DNA of 9,547 nucleotides, from NCBI GenBank assembly GCA_964525625.1, contig CAZGKY010000082.1:1-9547 (forward strand). Reading direction: 5' to 3'. Below, piece by piece: positions 1-7,178 of the stretch. A model generated the notes under the pieces. The model ran no database searches. It was not told where the DNA came from and worked only from the letters and a program-made list of their open reading frames with translations. The translations under genes and the position numbers were made by a program. Within the stretch, counting starts at the first letter, position 1; each line of letters begins with the position of its first letter. This DNA comes from Stramentimicrobium sp964525625 (lineage in GTDB: Bacteria > Atribacterota > Phoenicimicrobiia > Phoenicimicrobiales > Stramentimicrobiaceae).

Positions 1-52
1 TGACCTTCTTGCCGGGTTGGAACTGTAAAATAGGGTGTTCTTGAATTCTCAT
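1..52 (-). CDS. N-terminus of a [2Fe-2S]-binding dehydrogenase subunit (partial)
   Basis: Only the first 17 codons are inside the window; the gene runs off the low-coordinate edge. The readable start is MRIQEHPILQFQPGKKV. The pattern MRI..HPIL.F..GK.V is how the small [2Fe-2S]-binding subunits of heteromeric amino-acid dehydrogenases (HcnA/OoxA-type and sarcosine-oxidase-alpha-like small subunits) typically begin, just before the ferredoxin-like domain. The gene lies directly downstream of the DAO-type FAD subunit at 165-1349, the usual partner of such a protein, with a 112-bp gap. A purine-rich GAGAGGG lies about 12 nt before the ATG, and an AGGAG almost touches the ATG, too close to be an ordinary ribosome binding site. 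The cysteine ligands lie outside the window, so the identification rests on the N-terminal pattern and the context. Confidence 0.6.
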   Translation of the reverse strand, partial: MRIQEHPILQFQPGKKV

Positions 53-164
53 ACTCCTATCATACCCTCTCTTAAGGAATTAACTGTTTAAATTCTATAA
101 AACCATAATTGACTTAAATAATTTTTTTATCTCCTAATCAATCAAATACTATTGATATACCTTA

Positions 165-1349
165 TTAATATGCTTTTTTCACCGATAATTTTTTATATTT
201 TTTAAATCTGGATAATTGAAACGATTCTAAAGATATACTACTCTTACCTTTAATTACTAACTCTGCAATTAATTTACCAGTAATAGGAGCAAGGGCTATC
301 CCATCACCTTCATGACCAGCTGCTATGATAAAACCATCAATTCCCTCCACTTTACCTAAAATTGGAAGGCCATCTTCTGTGTATGGTCTTAATCCGGCAA
401 AACATCTTATAATTCTGATATTCTTAAATGCTGGAATTAAAGAAACAATATTCCGGGCAATACATGCTATTCCCTGAGGGGTTACTCGAGAGTCAAATCC
501 TACGAATTCTCTGGTTGCTCCAACTAAATAATTGCCACTAGCCGTTGATTCTACGGTAATACCTGCACCATCCTCATTTTTAATTTCAGGATTATACTTA
601 CAGGCAATATAATTAGAAGTACAAAGAATTCCCTTCACTATATCCGGAATTACTTCTGTAACTAATATTTGTCCTCTTCTTGGTATAATAGGAATATCTA
701 TATTCACCATGGTACCAATTTGTGGAGCAAAGACTCCAGCTGAGTTGATTACCATACCAGTATCAATTCTTCCTCTTTCAGTGATAACACTTTCAATCTT
801 GTTATCTCTTGTTTTTATTCCTATAACATTAGTATGATTAAATATCTTAGCATTTTTATACCTTTGACCTGCCTTAGCAAATCCATAGGCCAGCTTAATG
901 GGATTAACCTGCCCATCAGCAGAACAATGAGTAGCCCCAACAATGGTTTCAGATAAAGCAGGTTGTTTATCTCTTACTTCTCTAGAATTCAATAACTTTA
1001 CCTCTAATCCACTTTGGGATTGTTCTTGAACAAATTTTTTCATTGTATCATATTGAATTGGATCAGGTATCACCACCATAGCTCCATCAGAGATATATTC
1101 AATATCATAGTCCAGTTCTTCTTTTAAATGTCTAAAAATTTCTGCGCTTTTTATAGCCATTTTAAGATGAATTCCGGGTTTTTTCGTTTGCAGAAAAATC
1201 ATTCCTTCGCATGCTCCAGAAGTACCACTAGCAATAGTATTTTTTTCTAGAAGAATGACATTGATCTTATTTTTGGCAAGATGATAAAATATTGAAGTGC
1301 CAATTACTCCTCCACCAATAATAACTACATCTGTTTTTGCAATAATCAT
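165..1349 (-). CDS. FAD-dependent oxidoreductase, DAO family (HcnC/OoxB-like beta subunit)
   Basis: A 394-residue flavoprotein of the D-amino-acid oxidase/glycine oxidase family. The N-terminal Rossmann motif GGGVIG (residues 12-17) is followed by E35 at the end of the second strand, which binds the ADP ribose of FAD. SGTSGACEGM (41-50) is the family's second flavin contact. PRRGQILVTE (223-232) and the C-terminal FAGLRPYTEDGLPILG and GHEGDGI (345-351) are hallmarks of the HcnC/OoxB/proline-dehydrogenase-beta branch. R321 sits where these enzymes bind the substrate carboxylate. Such subunits oxidise an amino or imino acid C-N bond to an imine and usually pass electrons to partner subunits rather than to oxygen; the [2Fe-2S] gene starting at 52 fits this. 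The ATG has a GGAG about 11 nt upstream, and the gene follows the racemase by 33 bp. No signal peptide is visible, so the protein is probably cytoplasmic. Possible substrates include D-hydroxyproline, proline, sarcosine or a linear D-amino acid; none can be fixed. Confidence 0.88.
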   Translation of the reverse strand: MIIAKTDVVIIGGGVIGTSIFYHLAKNKINVILLEKNTIASGTSGACEGMIFLQTKKPGIHLKMAIKSAEIFRHLKEELDYDIEYISDGAMVVIPDPIQYDTMKKFVQEQSQSGLEVKLLNSREVRDKQPALSETIVGATHCSADGQVNPIKLAYGFAKAGQRYKNAKIFNHTNVIGIKTRDNKIESVITERGRIDTGMVINSAGVFAPQIGTMVNIDIPIIPRRGQILVTEVIPDIVKGILCTSNYIACKYNPEIKNEDGAGITVESTASGNYLVGATREFVGFDSRVTPQGIACIARNIVSLIPAFKNIRIIRCFAGLRPYTEDGLPILGKVEGIDGFIIAAGHEGDGIALAPITGKLIAELVIKGKSSISLESFQLSRFKKYKKLSVKKAY

Positions 1350-1382
1350 ATTATTTTGAGCTCCATATATAAATAACTTCTT

Positions 1383-2108
1383 CTATCTGTTAAATCTTTG
1401 TTTAAGTAAACCAGCATATATCCATTGCATTAATGAAAACATATCAAAAACTGGTAAGTTAACACTTTTTTGTATTTTATAGGCATAAGGTGACATATTG
1501 GTACATTCCAGGACTACTACACCAAGCTCAGCACAAGAATACTTTAGATCGATTACTGCATCAATAATTTCAGCTTCAATTTTATCCTTATTAAAATATT
1601 TCAATTCATCCTTAATAAATACCTTTTGAAAATACTTATAATTATCCATACCTTTTATTACTAAAGGAATATTTTTTATGCCACAACCAGCCAAATGCTC
1701 TTTGGTTAAGGATTTATAATTCGCAGTTAAAATTCCTATTTTTATGTCTTTATTGCAGAGATTATATATTAAGGGTATTTGTAATAAACTGGAAGTAAAA
1801 ACAGGTACTTGGACACTATTGCTAATTTCCTTTTGAAATTTTCCTAAAAAGCCACAACTTGTGGTAATTCCACTAACACCCTTTTTTTCCAATTTTTTAG
1901 CAGAATCTATTGCTTTTACTAAAAGTTCATTATCAGTGCAATAAACTGCTCTTTCCGGAAAAATCCCCTCCATTATCTGATATATAACAGGAAACGCCCA
2001 GGTTTTTGGATTGCCAATATCTCCCAATATTCGCTGGAATTTGGTATCTAACCTAATTACACCGATAATAGGCTTTTTCTTTTTACCTTCATTTAAATTG
2101 GCTTCCAT
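1383..2108 (-). CDS. Aspartate/glutamate racemase superfamily protein
   Basis: A 241-residue protein of the Asp/Glu/hydantoin racemase superfamily, cofactor-independent enzymes that use two cysteines as acid/base pair. Both cysteines are visible in the expected surroundings: C85 in GITTSCGFLG and C202 in VVVLECTNMSPY. The start of the first half-domain is KPIIGVIRLDT (residues 12-22), and KIGILTANY (123-131) opens the second half. Length is normal for the superfamily. The ATG is 14 bp after the TRAP permease stop, with AAAAGGA upstream, so the two genes are probably cotranscribed and perhaps translationally coupled. The stop is TAG. Next to an amino-acid-type importer and a DAO-type dehydrogenase, the protein may interconvert the D- and L-forms of the imported compound. 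The superfamily also includes maleate isomerase, arylmalonate decarboxylase and hydantoin racemase, so the exact reaction is open. Confidence 0.85.
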   Translation of the reverse strand: MEANLNEGKKKKPIIGVIRLDTKFQRILGDIGNPKTWAFPVIYQIMEGIFPERAVYCTDNELLVKAIDSAKKLEKKGVSGITTSCGFLGKFQKEISNSVQVPVFTSSLLQIPLIYNLCNKDIKIGILTANYKSLTKEHLAGCGIKNIPLVIKGMDNYKYFQKVFIKDELKYFNKDKIEAEIIDAVIDLKYSCAELGVVVLECTNMSPYAYKIQKSVNLPVFDMFSLMQWIYAGLLKQRFNR

Positions 2109-2122
2109 AAATCTTTATCCTT

Positions 2123-4033
2123 TTAAGAGCTGGACTCTAAAGAAGTTTCTTTCTTCTCTTTTATGACATTAAGTCGTTTTAAAACCATATATATCAAAAT
2201 AACAATTACTAATACACTGGCTAAAATCGTATCATAGAAGGAAGGTATAATATTAATAAAAAATAAAAAGAGTCCAATTAGAAAAACAACTATTCGTTGC
2301 CAATACTTTAACTTTTGAAAGAAAAAATTGGATAAACTAGAGGCAAGAAAATAAGTTGAACCCATCAACAATAAAAAAACCGTTATTATTTCTACCACTG
2401 TTCCCCGCATTAGTAAAGCTTGATTATAAATAAAAACATAAGGAATTAAAAACCCAACTAGAGCTAACTTAAAGGCTTCCCAACCAGTTTTTAATGGTTC
2501 AGAACCAGCAATTGCCGCTCCACAATAAGCTGCAATACAAACTGGGGGAGTAACACTAGCAAGAATAGCAAAATAAAATACAAATAAATGTGAGGCTAGT
2601 AATTCACAACCTAAAGCAGACAAAGCCGGTCCACCAATAGTTATGGCAATGATATATGCTGGAGTACATGGTAATCCCATACCCAAGATAAGAGAAGTAA
2701 GCATAATCAATAATAATGCTGGAAATAGCAATCCCCTTGACCAATTAGTAATAACTGCTGCAATCCCCAACCCTAATCCAGTATGGGTAACAATAGAGAC
2801 TACCATCCCCGCTCCAGCACAAGCAAGTGCAATCATTATCATATTTTCTCCTGCTAATCTCAGTGTATTCCAGAGTCGATGGGGATTCATAATTGTTTCC
2901 TTTTTAAAAAAGCTAATGGCAAAAGAAATCAATATAGCCATAGCTGCTGCCATAAAGGGAGAGAATCCAATCAATAGCATATAAACCAAACCAACTAATG
3001 GAATTAACAGATAAGAATCTCTTATGATATCTTTCACAGATAGAACCTGTTCTTTGCTTAAACCCTTAAGATTATCACGGACGGCAATAAAATGTACTCG
3101 TAAACCTATACTTACATAATAAAGAATAGCTCCTAAAGTAGCCGCAATTATGATCTTTAAATATGATATCCCAGTTATTTCAGACATTACAAAGGCTCCA
3201 GCACCCATTACTGGCGGCATAATCATACCTCCAGTGGAAGCAGCAGCCTCTACAGCTCCCGCAAACTGCTTCCTATATCCCAGCTTTTTCATTAAAGGAA
3301 TAGTAAAGGTACCAGTGGCATAAACATTAGCAGCAGCAACTCCACTTATAGAACCAAACAATCCGCTACTTATCACGGCAATCTTGGCTGGTCCTCCCGG
3401 GCTAGTACCAGCAATTTTACAAGCGAGATTGGTAAAAAATTCACCTGTGCGAGTTTTTTCCATAAAGGAGCCAAATATAACAAAAAGGGCTACAAAAGTA
3501 GCAGAAACACCCGTAATTGAACCATATATTCCTTCCTCAGTCATTAAATATTGCATTTCAATTATATCTGTTAAGGGCACAAATTTATTATAAAAAACAC
3601 CGGGAAGATATGGTGATATAAATAAATAAATGAAAAATAGTCCAATAAGTAGAGACATGGCCGGAACCACTGCCCGACGAATTGCTTCTAGCAACAAAAT
3701 AATGTTTATCACTCCTAAAACCAATTCAATGGTTAACACTGGATCTATAAATTGCAAACGATAGGTTAATCTTTGATCTGAAATCATAAGGTATAATGTA
3801 GGCAGAATGGCCATAAACGCAAATAAACCATCAAAAAATGTTATTCGATCTTTGGGAGATTTTGCTGTTGCTGGAAATAAAATAAAGGCAATTGGTAAAA
3901 GAAATAATAAATGAATTCCTCTTTGGAAACGAGGTTGCATAATGCCAAAAAAAGCGGTATATAGTTGAAAGGCGGAAATTGTGACTAACCATCCTCCAAT
4001 AAGCCAATTTTGCCATCCTTTAAATTCTCTCAT
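2123..4033 (-). CDS. TRAP transporter fused permease subunit (DctQ-DctM fusion, TAXI type)
   Basis: A 636-residue, very hydrophobic inner-membrane protein. The N-terminal part (about residues 10-140) supplies the DctQ-like small membrane helices, and the rest is the DctM-like transport domain with many more helices. Conserved DctM features are FGSISGVAAANVYATG (226-241), GGMIMPPVMGAGAF (268-281), ILGMGLPCTPAYI (449-461) and ASVTPPVCIAAY (492-503). Two extra hydrophobic segments lie at about 547-565 and 581-618, and the cytoplasmic tail ends in a Ser-rich sequence. Fused QM permeases of this size are typical of TAXI-TRAP systems, which use an ion gradient and an extracytoplasmic binding protein to import organic acids or amino acids. 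The matching binding protein is the gene immediately upstream. The ribosome binding site (GAAGAG, about 5 nt from the ATG) is weaker than that of the binding protein, as expected for lower dosage. Confidence 0.95.
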   Translation of the reverse strand: MREFKGWQNWLIGGWLVTISAFQLYTAFFGIMQPRFQRGIHLLFLLPIAFILFPATAKSPKDRITFFDGLFAFMAILPTLYLMISDQRLTYRLQFIDPVLTIELVLGVINIILLLEAIRRAVVPAMSLLIGLFFIYLFISPYLPGVFYNKFVPLTDIIEMQYLMTEEGIYGSITGVSATFVALFVIFGSFMEKTRTGEFFTNLACKIAGTSPGGPAKIAVISSGLFGSISGVAAANVYATGTFTIPLMKKLGYRKQFAGAVEAAASTGGMIMPPVMGAGAFVMSEITGISYLKIIIAATLGAILYYVSIGLRVHFIAVRDNLKGLSKEQVLSVKDIIRDSYLLIPLVGLVYMLLIGFSPFMAAAMAILISFAISFFKKETIMNPHRLWNTLRLAGENMIMIALACAGAGMVVSIVTHTGLGLGIAAVITNWSRGLLFPALLLIMLTSLILGMGLPCTPAYIIAITIGGPALSALGCELLASHLFVFYFAILASVTPPVCIAAYCGAAIAGSEPLKTGWEAFKLALVGFLIPYVFIYNQALLMRGTVVEIITVFLLLMGSTYFLASSLSNFFFQKLKYWQRIVVFLIGLFLFFINIIPSFYDTILASVLVIVILIYMVLKRLNVIKEKKETSLESSS

Positions 4034-4070
4034 TTTTACTCTTCTTTCTATATAAATCTTTAATTTATAC

Positions 4071-4118
4071 TCACGGTATATGACTTTTATATTCTTAAAG
4101 GAAAGTCATATACCGTGA
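4071..4118. repeat. Perfect 17-bp inverted repeat between binding-protein and permease genes
   Basis: The arms at 4071-4087 (TCACGGTATATGACTTT) and 4102-4118 are exact reverse complements separated by a 14-nt spacer. The element sits in the 134-bp gap between the stop of the TAXI binding-protein gene and the permease start, so the transcript would form a long stem-loop there. Neither side is followed by a T-run, which argues against an intrinsic terminator. The likely role is stabilising the 3' end of the upstream message or marking an RNA-processing point, giving more binding protein than permease as in other transporter operons. An operator or a dispersed repeat are alternatives. Confidence 0.8.
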
Positions 4119-4167
4119 ATAAAAAGTCAATTTTCCTTTGTATCTAAAACTTCTAACTATAGAGCTC

Positions 4168-5199
4168 TCAATCCATATACCCTTTATCTTTATAATATTT
4201 TTCAGCACCAGGATGTAGTGGAACTGCCACATTTTTCCACCCATCTTTAGGAACAAAATATCTATTTGTCTTGTCAAGTTGGTATACCTGTTCAATATTT
4301 TCATCAAATATCTTCATTATGGTGTATACAACTGCATCTGAGACATTTTTATTAACTAATAATTCTCCGGCAGTTACTACCGCTGGAGTATCACTCTCCT
4401 GGCCTTTATAGGTACCGGCAGGAATGACACATAAACCACTTTCTCTGGCAACGGTACCCAGCTCTTCATGGCAATAATCAATTAATTCATCAGAGGCAGC
4501 AAGAATTTGAGAGTCCCTACTAACTGTCATCTCAGTAACTGCAGCAGCAGGAATAGCTAAATGAGTAAATACATAATCTACATGTTGGTCTTTATACAGG
4601 CTGATCATATCAGCATAAACAGCATGAAAGACCTTCCCTCCTGCCTTTTCAATTTCTTCCAAAGATAGCCCATAAAAACCAAAAATGGTTTCAATAATTG
4701 GTAAATCTGAAGTCCCCTTCATTGGGGCAGCCACCTTAACCGCTTTCCCCTCTTTTACCAATTGCATTAATTCTTCAATAGTATTGATTCCCTGATTTTT
4801 TGCTGCAACAAAATGAATGTTATATATCCCAAAAATAGCCCCTATTGCTCGAACATCAGGATAAGCTTCTTCATATAATGGAGCTGTCCCATGATAAGCT
4901 GCTTTATCAACAAAGGTAATTCCCCATCCTAATTCATCCTTACCAGTAGCAACTCTAACTGGATTTACTAATCCACCTCCAGGAACTACTTTAATAGTAA
5001 TTCTTGGTTCTTTTTCATTAATAAGTTGGGCTAATCCTCCAGCCTGAACATACCATCCTCCTCCTACTCCACCGGCAACCCAAGTCATGGTAATAGGATC
5101 AAAGTCCTCCATTGACTCTGCTGCTAAGACAAGGGAACAGGTACAAAAAATAATAGTACAAATTAACATTATTTTTGTAAAAAAATATTTTCTAAACAT
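4168..5199 (-). CDS. TAXI family TRAP transporter solute-binding protein
   Basis: A 343-residue secreted binding protein. Residues 1-26 or so form a signal peptide: a basic start with KYFFTK, a hydrophobic core, then SLVLAAES, which suggests signal peptidase I cleavage after A26 or A27; the nearby cysteines do not form a clear lipobox. The mature start MTWVAGGVGGGWYVQAGGLA (residues 38-57) and the KVVPGGGLVNPVRVATGKDELGW region are typical of TAXI (TRAP-associated extracytoplasmic immunogenic) proteins. The mature protein should bind the ligand outside the membrane and deliver it to the fused permease encoded next. Characterised TAXI proteins bind glutamate or related acids, consistent with an amino-acid-like substrate, but the ligand is not readable here. 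The ATG has a near-ideal ribosome binding site. The 187-bp upstream gap is very AT-rich and shows no promoter I would defend. Confidence 0.95.
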   Translation of the reverse strand: MFRKYFFTKIMLICTIIFCTCSLVLAAESMEDFDPITMTWVAGGVGGGWYVQAGGLAQLINEKEPRITIKVVPGGGLVNPVRVATGKDELGWGITFVDKAAYHGTAPLYEEAYPDVRAIGAIFGIYNIHFVAAKNQGINTIEELMQLVKEGKAVKVAAPMKGTSDLPIIETIFGFYGLSLEEIEKAGGKVFHAVYADMISLYKDQHVDYVFTHLAIPAAAVTEMTVSRDSQILAASDELIDYCHEELGTVARESGLCVIPAGTYKGQESDTPAVVTAGELLVNKNVSDAVVYTIMKIFDENIEQVYQLDKTNRYFVPKDGWKNVAVPLHPGAEKYYKDKGYMD

Positions 5200-5206
5200 A
5201 ATTATT

Positions 5207-5215
5207 CTCCTCCTT
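5207..5215 (-). promoter_or_regulatory. Strong ribosome binding site of the TAXI binding-protein gene
   Basis: The minus strand reads AAGGAGGAG with a 7-nt spacer to the ATG at 5199. This is the best match to the consensus Shine-Dalgarno sequence in the window. It contrasts with the weaker site before the permease gene, which fits the excess of binding protein usual in such transporters. Confidence 0.8.
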
Positions 5216-5386
5216 TTATAATAATTTTAATAAAATAATTTACATTTTTCTTCTAAGGTACCCTCTCCTTTCTTTCTTTAATGACTAAAATAATTAAATT
5301 ATTTTTTTGATATTTTTATTTAATAATCCTATATAATATGCAATTCAAAACAATACTAGTAGATTATTTCCTTGTATTTTTACCAA

Positions 5387-6850
5387 TCATAAAAGGCCAG
5401 CATACTTGCAAGTAATCTCAATTAGTCTTACTAAACCTTGAATCGCCCAGCGTGCTCTTTCTTCAATAAGATGACCATCATTATCTGTGGTACCCAATCC
5501 TGGAGATACAAAAATATTGCCATCATAAGCAATAGTAGGTATTATTCCCATTTGAGCCGTCCCGGACTGGAAGATATTTGTTCCCGAATACATGTCTTCA
5601 ATGGAAAATATGGGAATTCCAAATTTATTCTTCTGCCAGCTTTTTTCATAATTAATCTCCACAGCACCGGAATTATACGATTTGGAAATAAGAAAGTCAT
5701 CTCTAATTTTTTCATTTATTTTAGCAAATTCTTCCTCGATAATCTGATAAAGTTGATCAACTGGTTCTTTAAATCTTTTCGGTTGATCCCTTAATACTTT
5801 AAGAGAAGCTATAACACCTACTAAGGCTTCTTTACCCGGATCAACAGTGACATAAGCAGCCTTACCATGAGAAGTTCCAGTTCCCCATCTATCTCCGTGT
5901 ACACCAAGAGCTCTTCTAATATCTACTAGAAGATCTTCTTTGCCAATTATTAAGCCAGCCGTTACTGAGGAAGAAGCTTTATCCATACTATAACACATTA
6001 AATCAGCTTTATTCTTTCTAATATCAATACCTACAAAAGGAGCTCCCCAGGCATTATCTACTATATATGGTACATTATATTCCTGAGCAAGTTCACCCAG
6101 CATTTTCTGTAACAATGGGGTTCCTTCATTATCCTTAACTCCATAACCATAGCCAGGAGTATCGTATCCTAGAGAAGTAAAAGCAGTTAAGTAGGCAGCG
6201 TGACGTTCAGCAGTTTTCTTAAATATCTTAATCGAAGCTTCTGGATCTACATTACTCAGTTGGACACAGGGATGATATTTTATCCCATGACAATCGTAAT
6301 TGGCACCTTCTAAGGGGACAATTACACAATCTAAATTATTTTGCCTTTTTCCATAAAAGCCTAACTCTCCGGCAGTGGTTCCACGATCAGCAAATAAGTC
6401 CTTATATTTTCCCGGAAATGGACGACCATAGCCACCATGATGATGTAAATGCTTCTCGTAAGGAATTATATACCGGGAACGATAATTATCACCTCTACCC
6501 TGCATAGGTGGTGTAGCCAGAACATCAAAAGAAAGCCAGAGTGCACCTTCACAGGTATTTACTGCTACACCATCATATTCATCACCATAAACATCCTTGA
6601 CAATCTCTCTGATCTCCTCATCAAAAACTTTATTAGGAATAATCTTTTCACCATAATAGGCTTCTGCTTCTCTTACTTCCTTAAAAGGTAATCCATGGCA
6701 ACCAGAAATTGCCCCAGTAAGTCCAAATTTACCTCTGATTTCCTTGGGAATACCAATTTCATCAGCTGCTTGGCGGGCTTCAGCATAAATATGGGGAATA
6801 TTTTCCTGTAAATGGCGATACATTTGAAATTTATATTGAAAATCTGACAT
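5387..6850 (-). CDS. Fold-type-I PLP-dependent enzyme of unassigned function
   Basis: A 487-residue protein with the layout of a fold-type-I pyridoxal-phosphate enzyme. YIVDNAWGAPF (residues 262-272) carries the Asp (D265) expected to bind the pyridine nitrogen. ADLMCYSMDKASSS (282-295) carries K291, the likely Schiff-base lysine, followed by a small-residue stretch and TAGLIIG. GVAVNTCEGALWLSF (94-108) is the probable cofactor-phosphate loop. The spacing and the S-x-DK motif resemble the SepSecS/SLA-type and class-V aminotransferase-like branch, but the SepSecS phosphate-binding N-terminus is not seen. A histidine-rich segment (HLHHHGGYG, 134-142) and GVHGDRWGTGTSHGK (316-330) look like active-site or metal-contact regions. 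There is no signal peptide, so it should be cytoplasmic. The ribosome binding site AAAGGAG lies 8 nt before the ATG. The stop is TGA, 187 bp before the TAXI gene. A lyase, transaminase or decarboxylase acting on the imported amino acid is possible; I do not assign a reaction. Confidence 0.85.
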   Translation of the reverse strand: MSDFQYKFQMYRHLQENIPHIYAEARQAADEIGIPKEIRGKFGLTGAISGCHGLPFKEVREAEAYYGEKIIPNKVFDEEIREIVKDVYGDEYDGVAVNTCEGALWLSFDVLATPPMQGRGDNYRSRYIIPYEKHLHHHGGYGRPFPGKYKDLFADRGTTAGELGFYGKRQNNLDCVIVPLEGANYDCHGIKYHPCVQLSNVDPEASIKIFKKTAERHAAYLTAFTSLGYDTPGYGYGVKDNEGTPLLQKMLGELAQEYNVPYIVDNAWGAPFVGIDIRKNKADLMCYSMDKASSSVTAGLIIGKEDLLVDIRRALGVHGDRWGTGTSHGKAAYVTVDPGKEALVGVIASLKVLRDQPKRFKEPVDQLYQIIEEEFAKINEKIRDDFLISKSYNSGAVEINYEKSWQKNKFGIPIFSIEDMYSGTNIFQSGTAQMGIIPTIAYDGNIFVSPGLGTTDNDGHLIEERARWAIQGLVRLIEITCKYAGLL

Positions 6851-7178
6851 TTTTATTACTCCTTTTACCTAATATTTTCCTATAATTAATCAGTGTAACT
6901 TCACTTAACAGTAATTATTGCACCCGCACAGAGGGTAGCTTTAAGAACCCCGGAAATGGGTGTAACTTCTTTGTTCTTTTTCTTGCGATTTTTTATTTAT
7001 ACCTTTAGCCATAATCTTTCTTAAGCAAGGGTATTGCCAACCTGGGACTTCAGGTTTTCTACTACCATCTGGCCTATTTTCATCTTTTTATGGTAAAACC
7101 ATTTTATTTAACCATTACCACCATCTTAGGAGGTGGTTTTTTATGGTTAAATAAACAAAATTATCAATTTAAAAGTTA
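6851..7178. other. 328-bp gap with structured repeats and broken tiny frames
   Basis: No convincing gene is present. The minus strand holds three overlapping short frames. The first is ATG 7083 to TAA 7021, 20 codons, starting MKIGQMVVENLK. The second is ATG 7012 to TAA 6941, 23 codons, starting MAKGINKKSQEKE. The third, in the +1 frame relative to the second, ends at TGA 6901-6903 with TPISGVLKATLCAGAI. The order and small spacing look like decayed or frameshifted genes, but chance is not excluded. The segment 6901-7080 is visibly less AT-rich than the other gaps. CACCC/GGGTG arms at 6921-6925 and 6958-6962 enclose a GGGT/ACCC stem. A 10-bp direct repeat GTGTAACTTC occurs at 6893-6902 and 6960-6969. 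No known riboswitch or tRNA was recognised. Confidence 0.5.
7103..7155. repeat. Bipartite inverted repeat (13-bp outer and 6-bp inner arms)
   Basis: The outer arms 7103-7115 (TTTATTTAACCAT) and 7143-7155 are perfect complements. Inside them ACCACC (7117-7122) pairs with GGTGGT (7132-7137) around a 9-nt loop. The element lies 24 bp past the stop of the DapA-family gene and may form a stem-loop at the 3' end of that message. On the minus strand no T-run follows, so it is not a standard terminator for that gene. On the plus strand the inner stem is followed by six T, a terminator-like arrangement with no plus-strand gene to serve. A smaller ATGGT/ACCAT palindrome (7090-7102) abuts it. Confidence 0.75.

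Noticed and set aside
2643..2984. Plus-strand 113-codon open frame
   Set aside because: It is entirely antisense to the transport domain of the fused TRAP permease, a common artefact opposite hydrophobic genes, and shows no recognisable domain.
4071..4118. Intrinsic terminator after the TAXI gene
   Set aside because: The stem is long but AT-rich with a 14-nt loop, and no T-run follows on either strand, so termination is not supported.
4095..4307. Minus-strand 70-codon open frame over the end of the TAXI gene and the 17-bp repeat
   Set aside because: It is out of frame with the well-supported TAXI gene, and its residues look like a random frame over AT-rich DNA.
5287..5305. AT-only inverted repeat as terminator of the PLP gene
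   Set aside because: The palindrome AAAATAATT/AATTATTTT has almost no loop and no GC pairs, and is expected by chance in such AT-rich sequence.
6851..7178. T-box or known metabolite riboswitch upstream of the PLP gene
   Set aside because: No T-box core or other riboswitch consensus I know could be matched on either strand.
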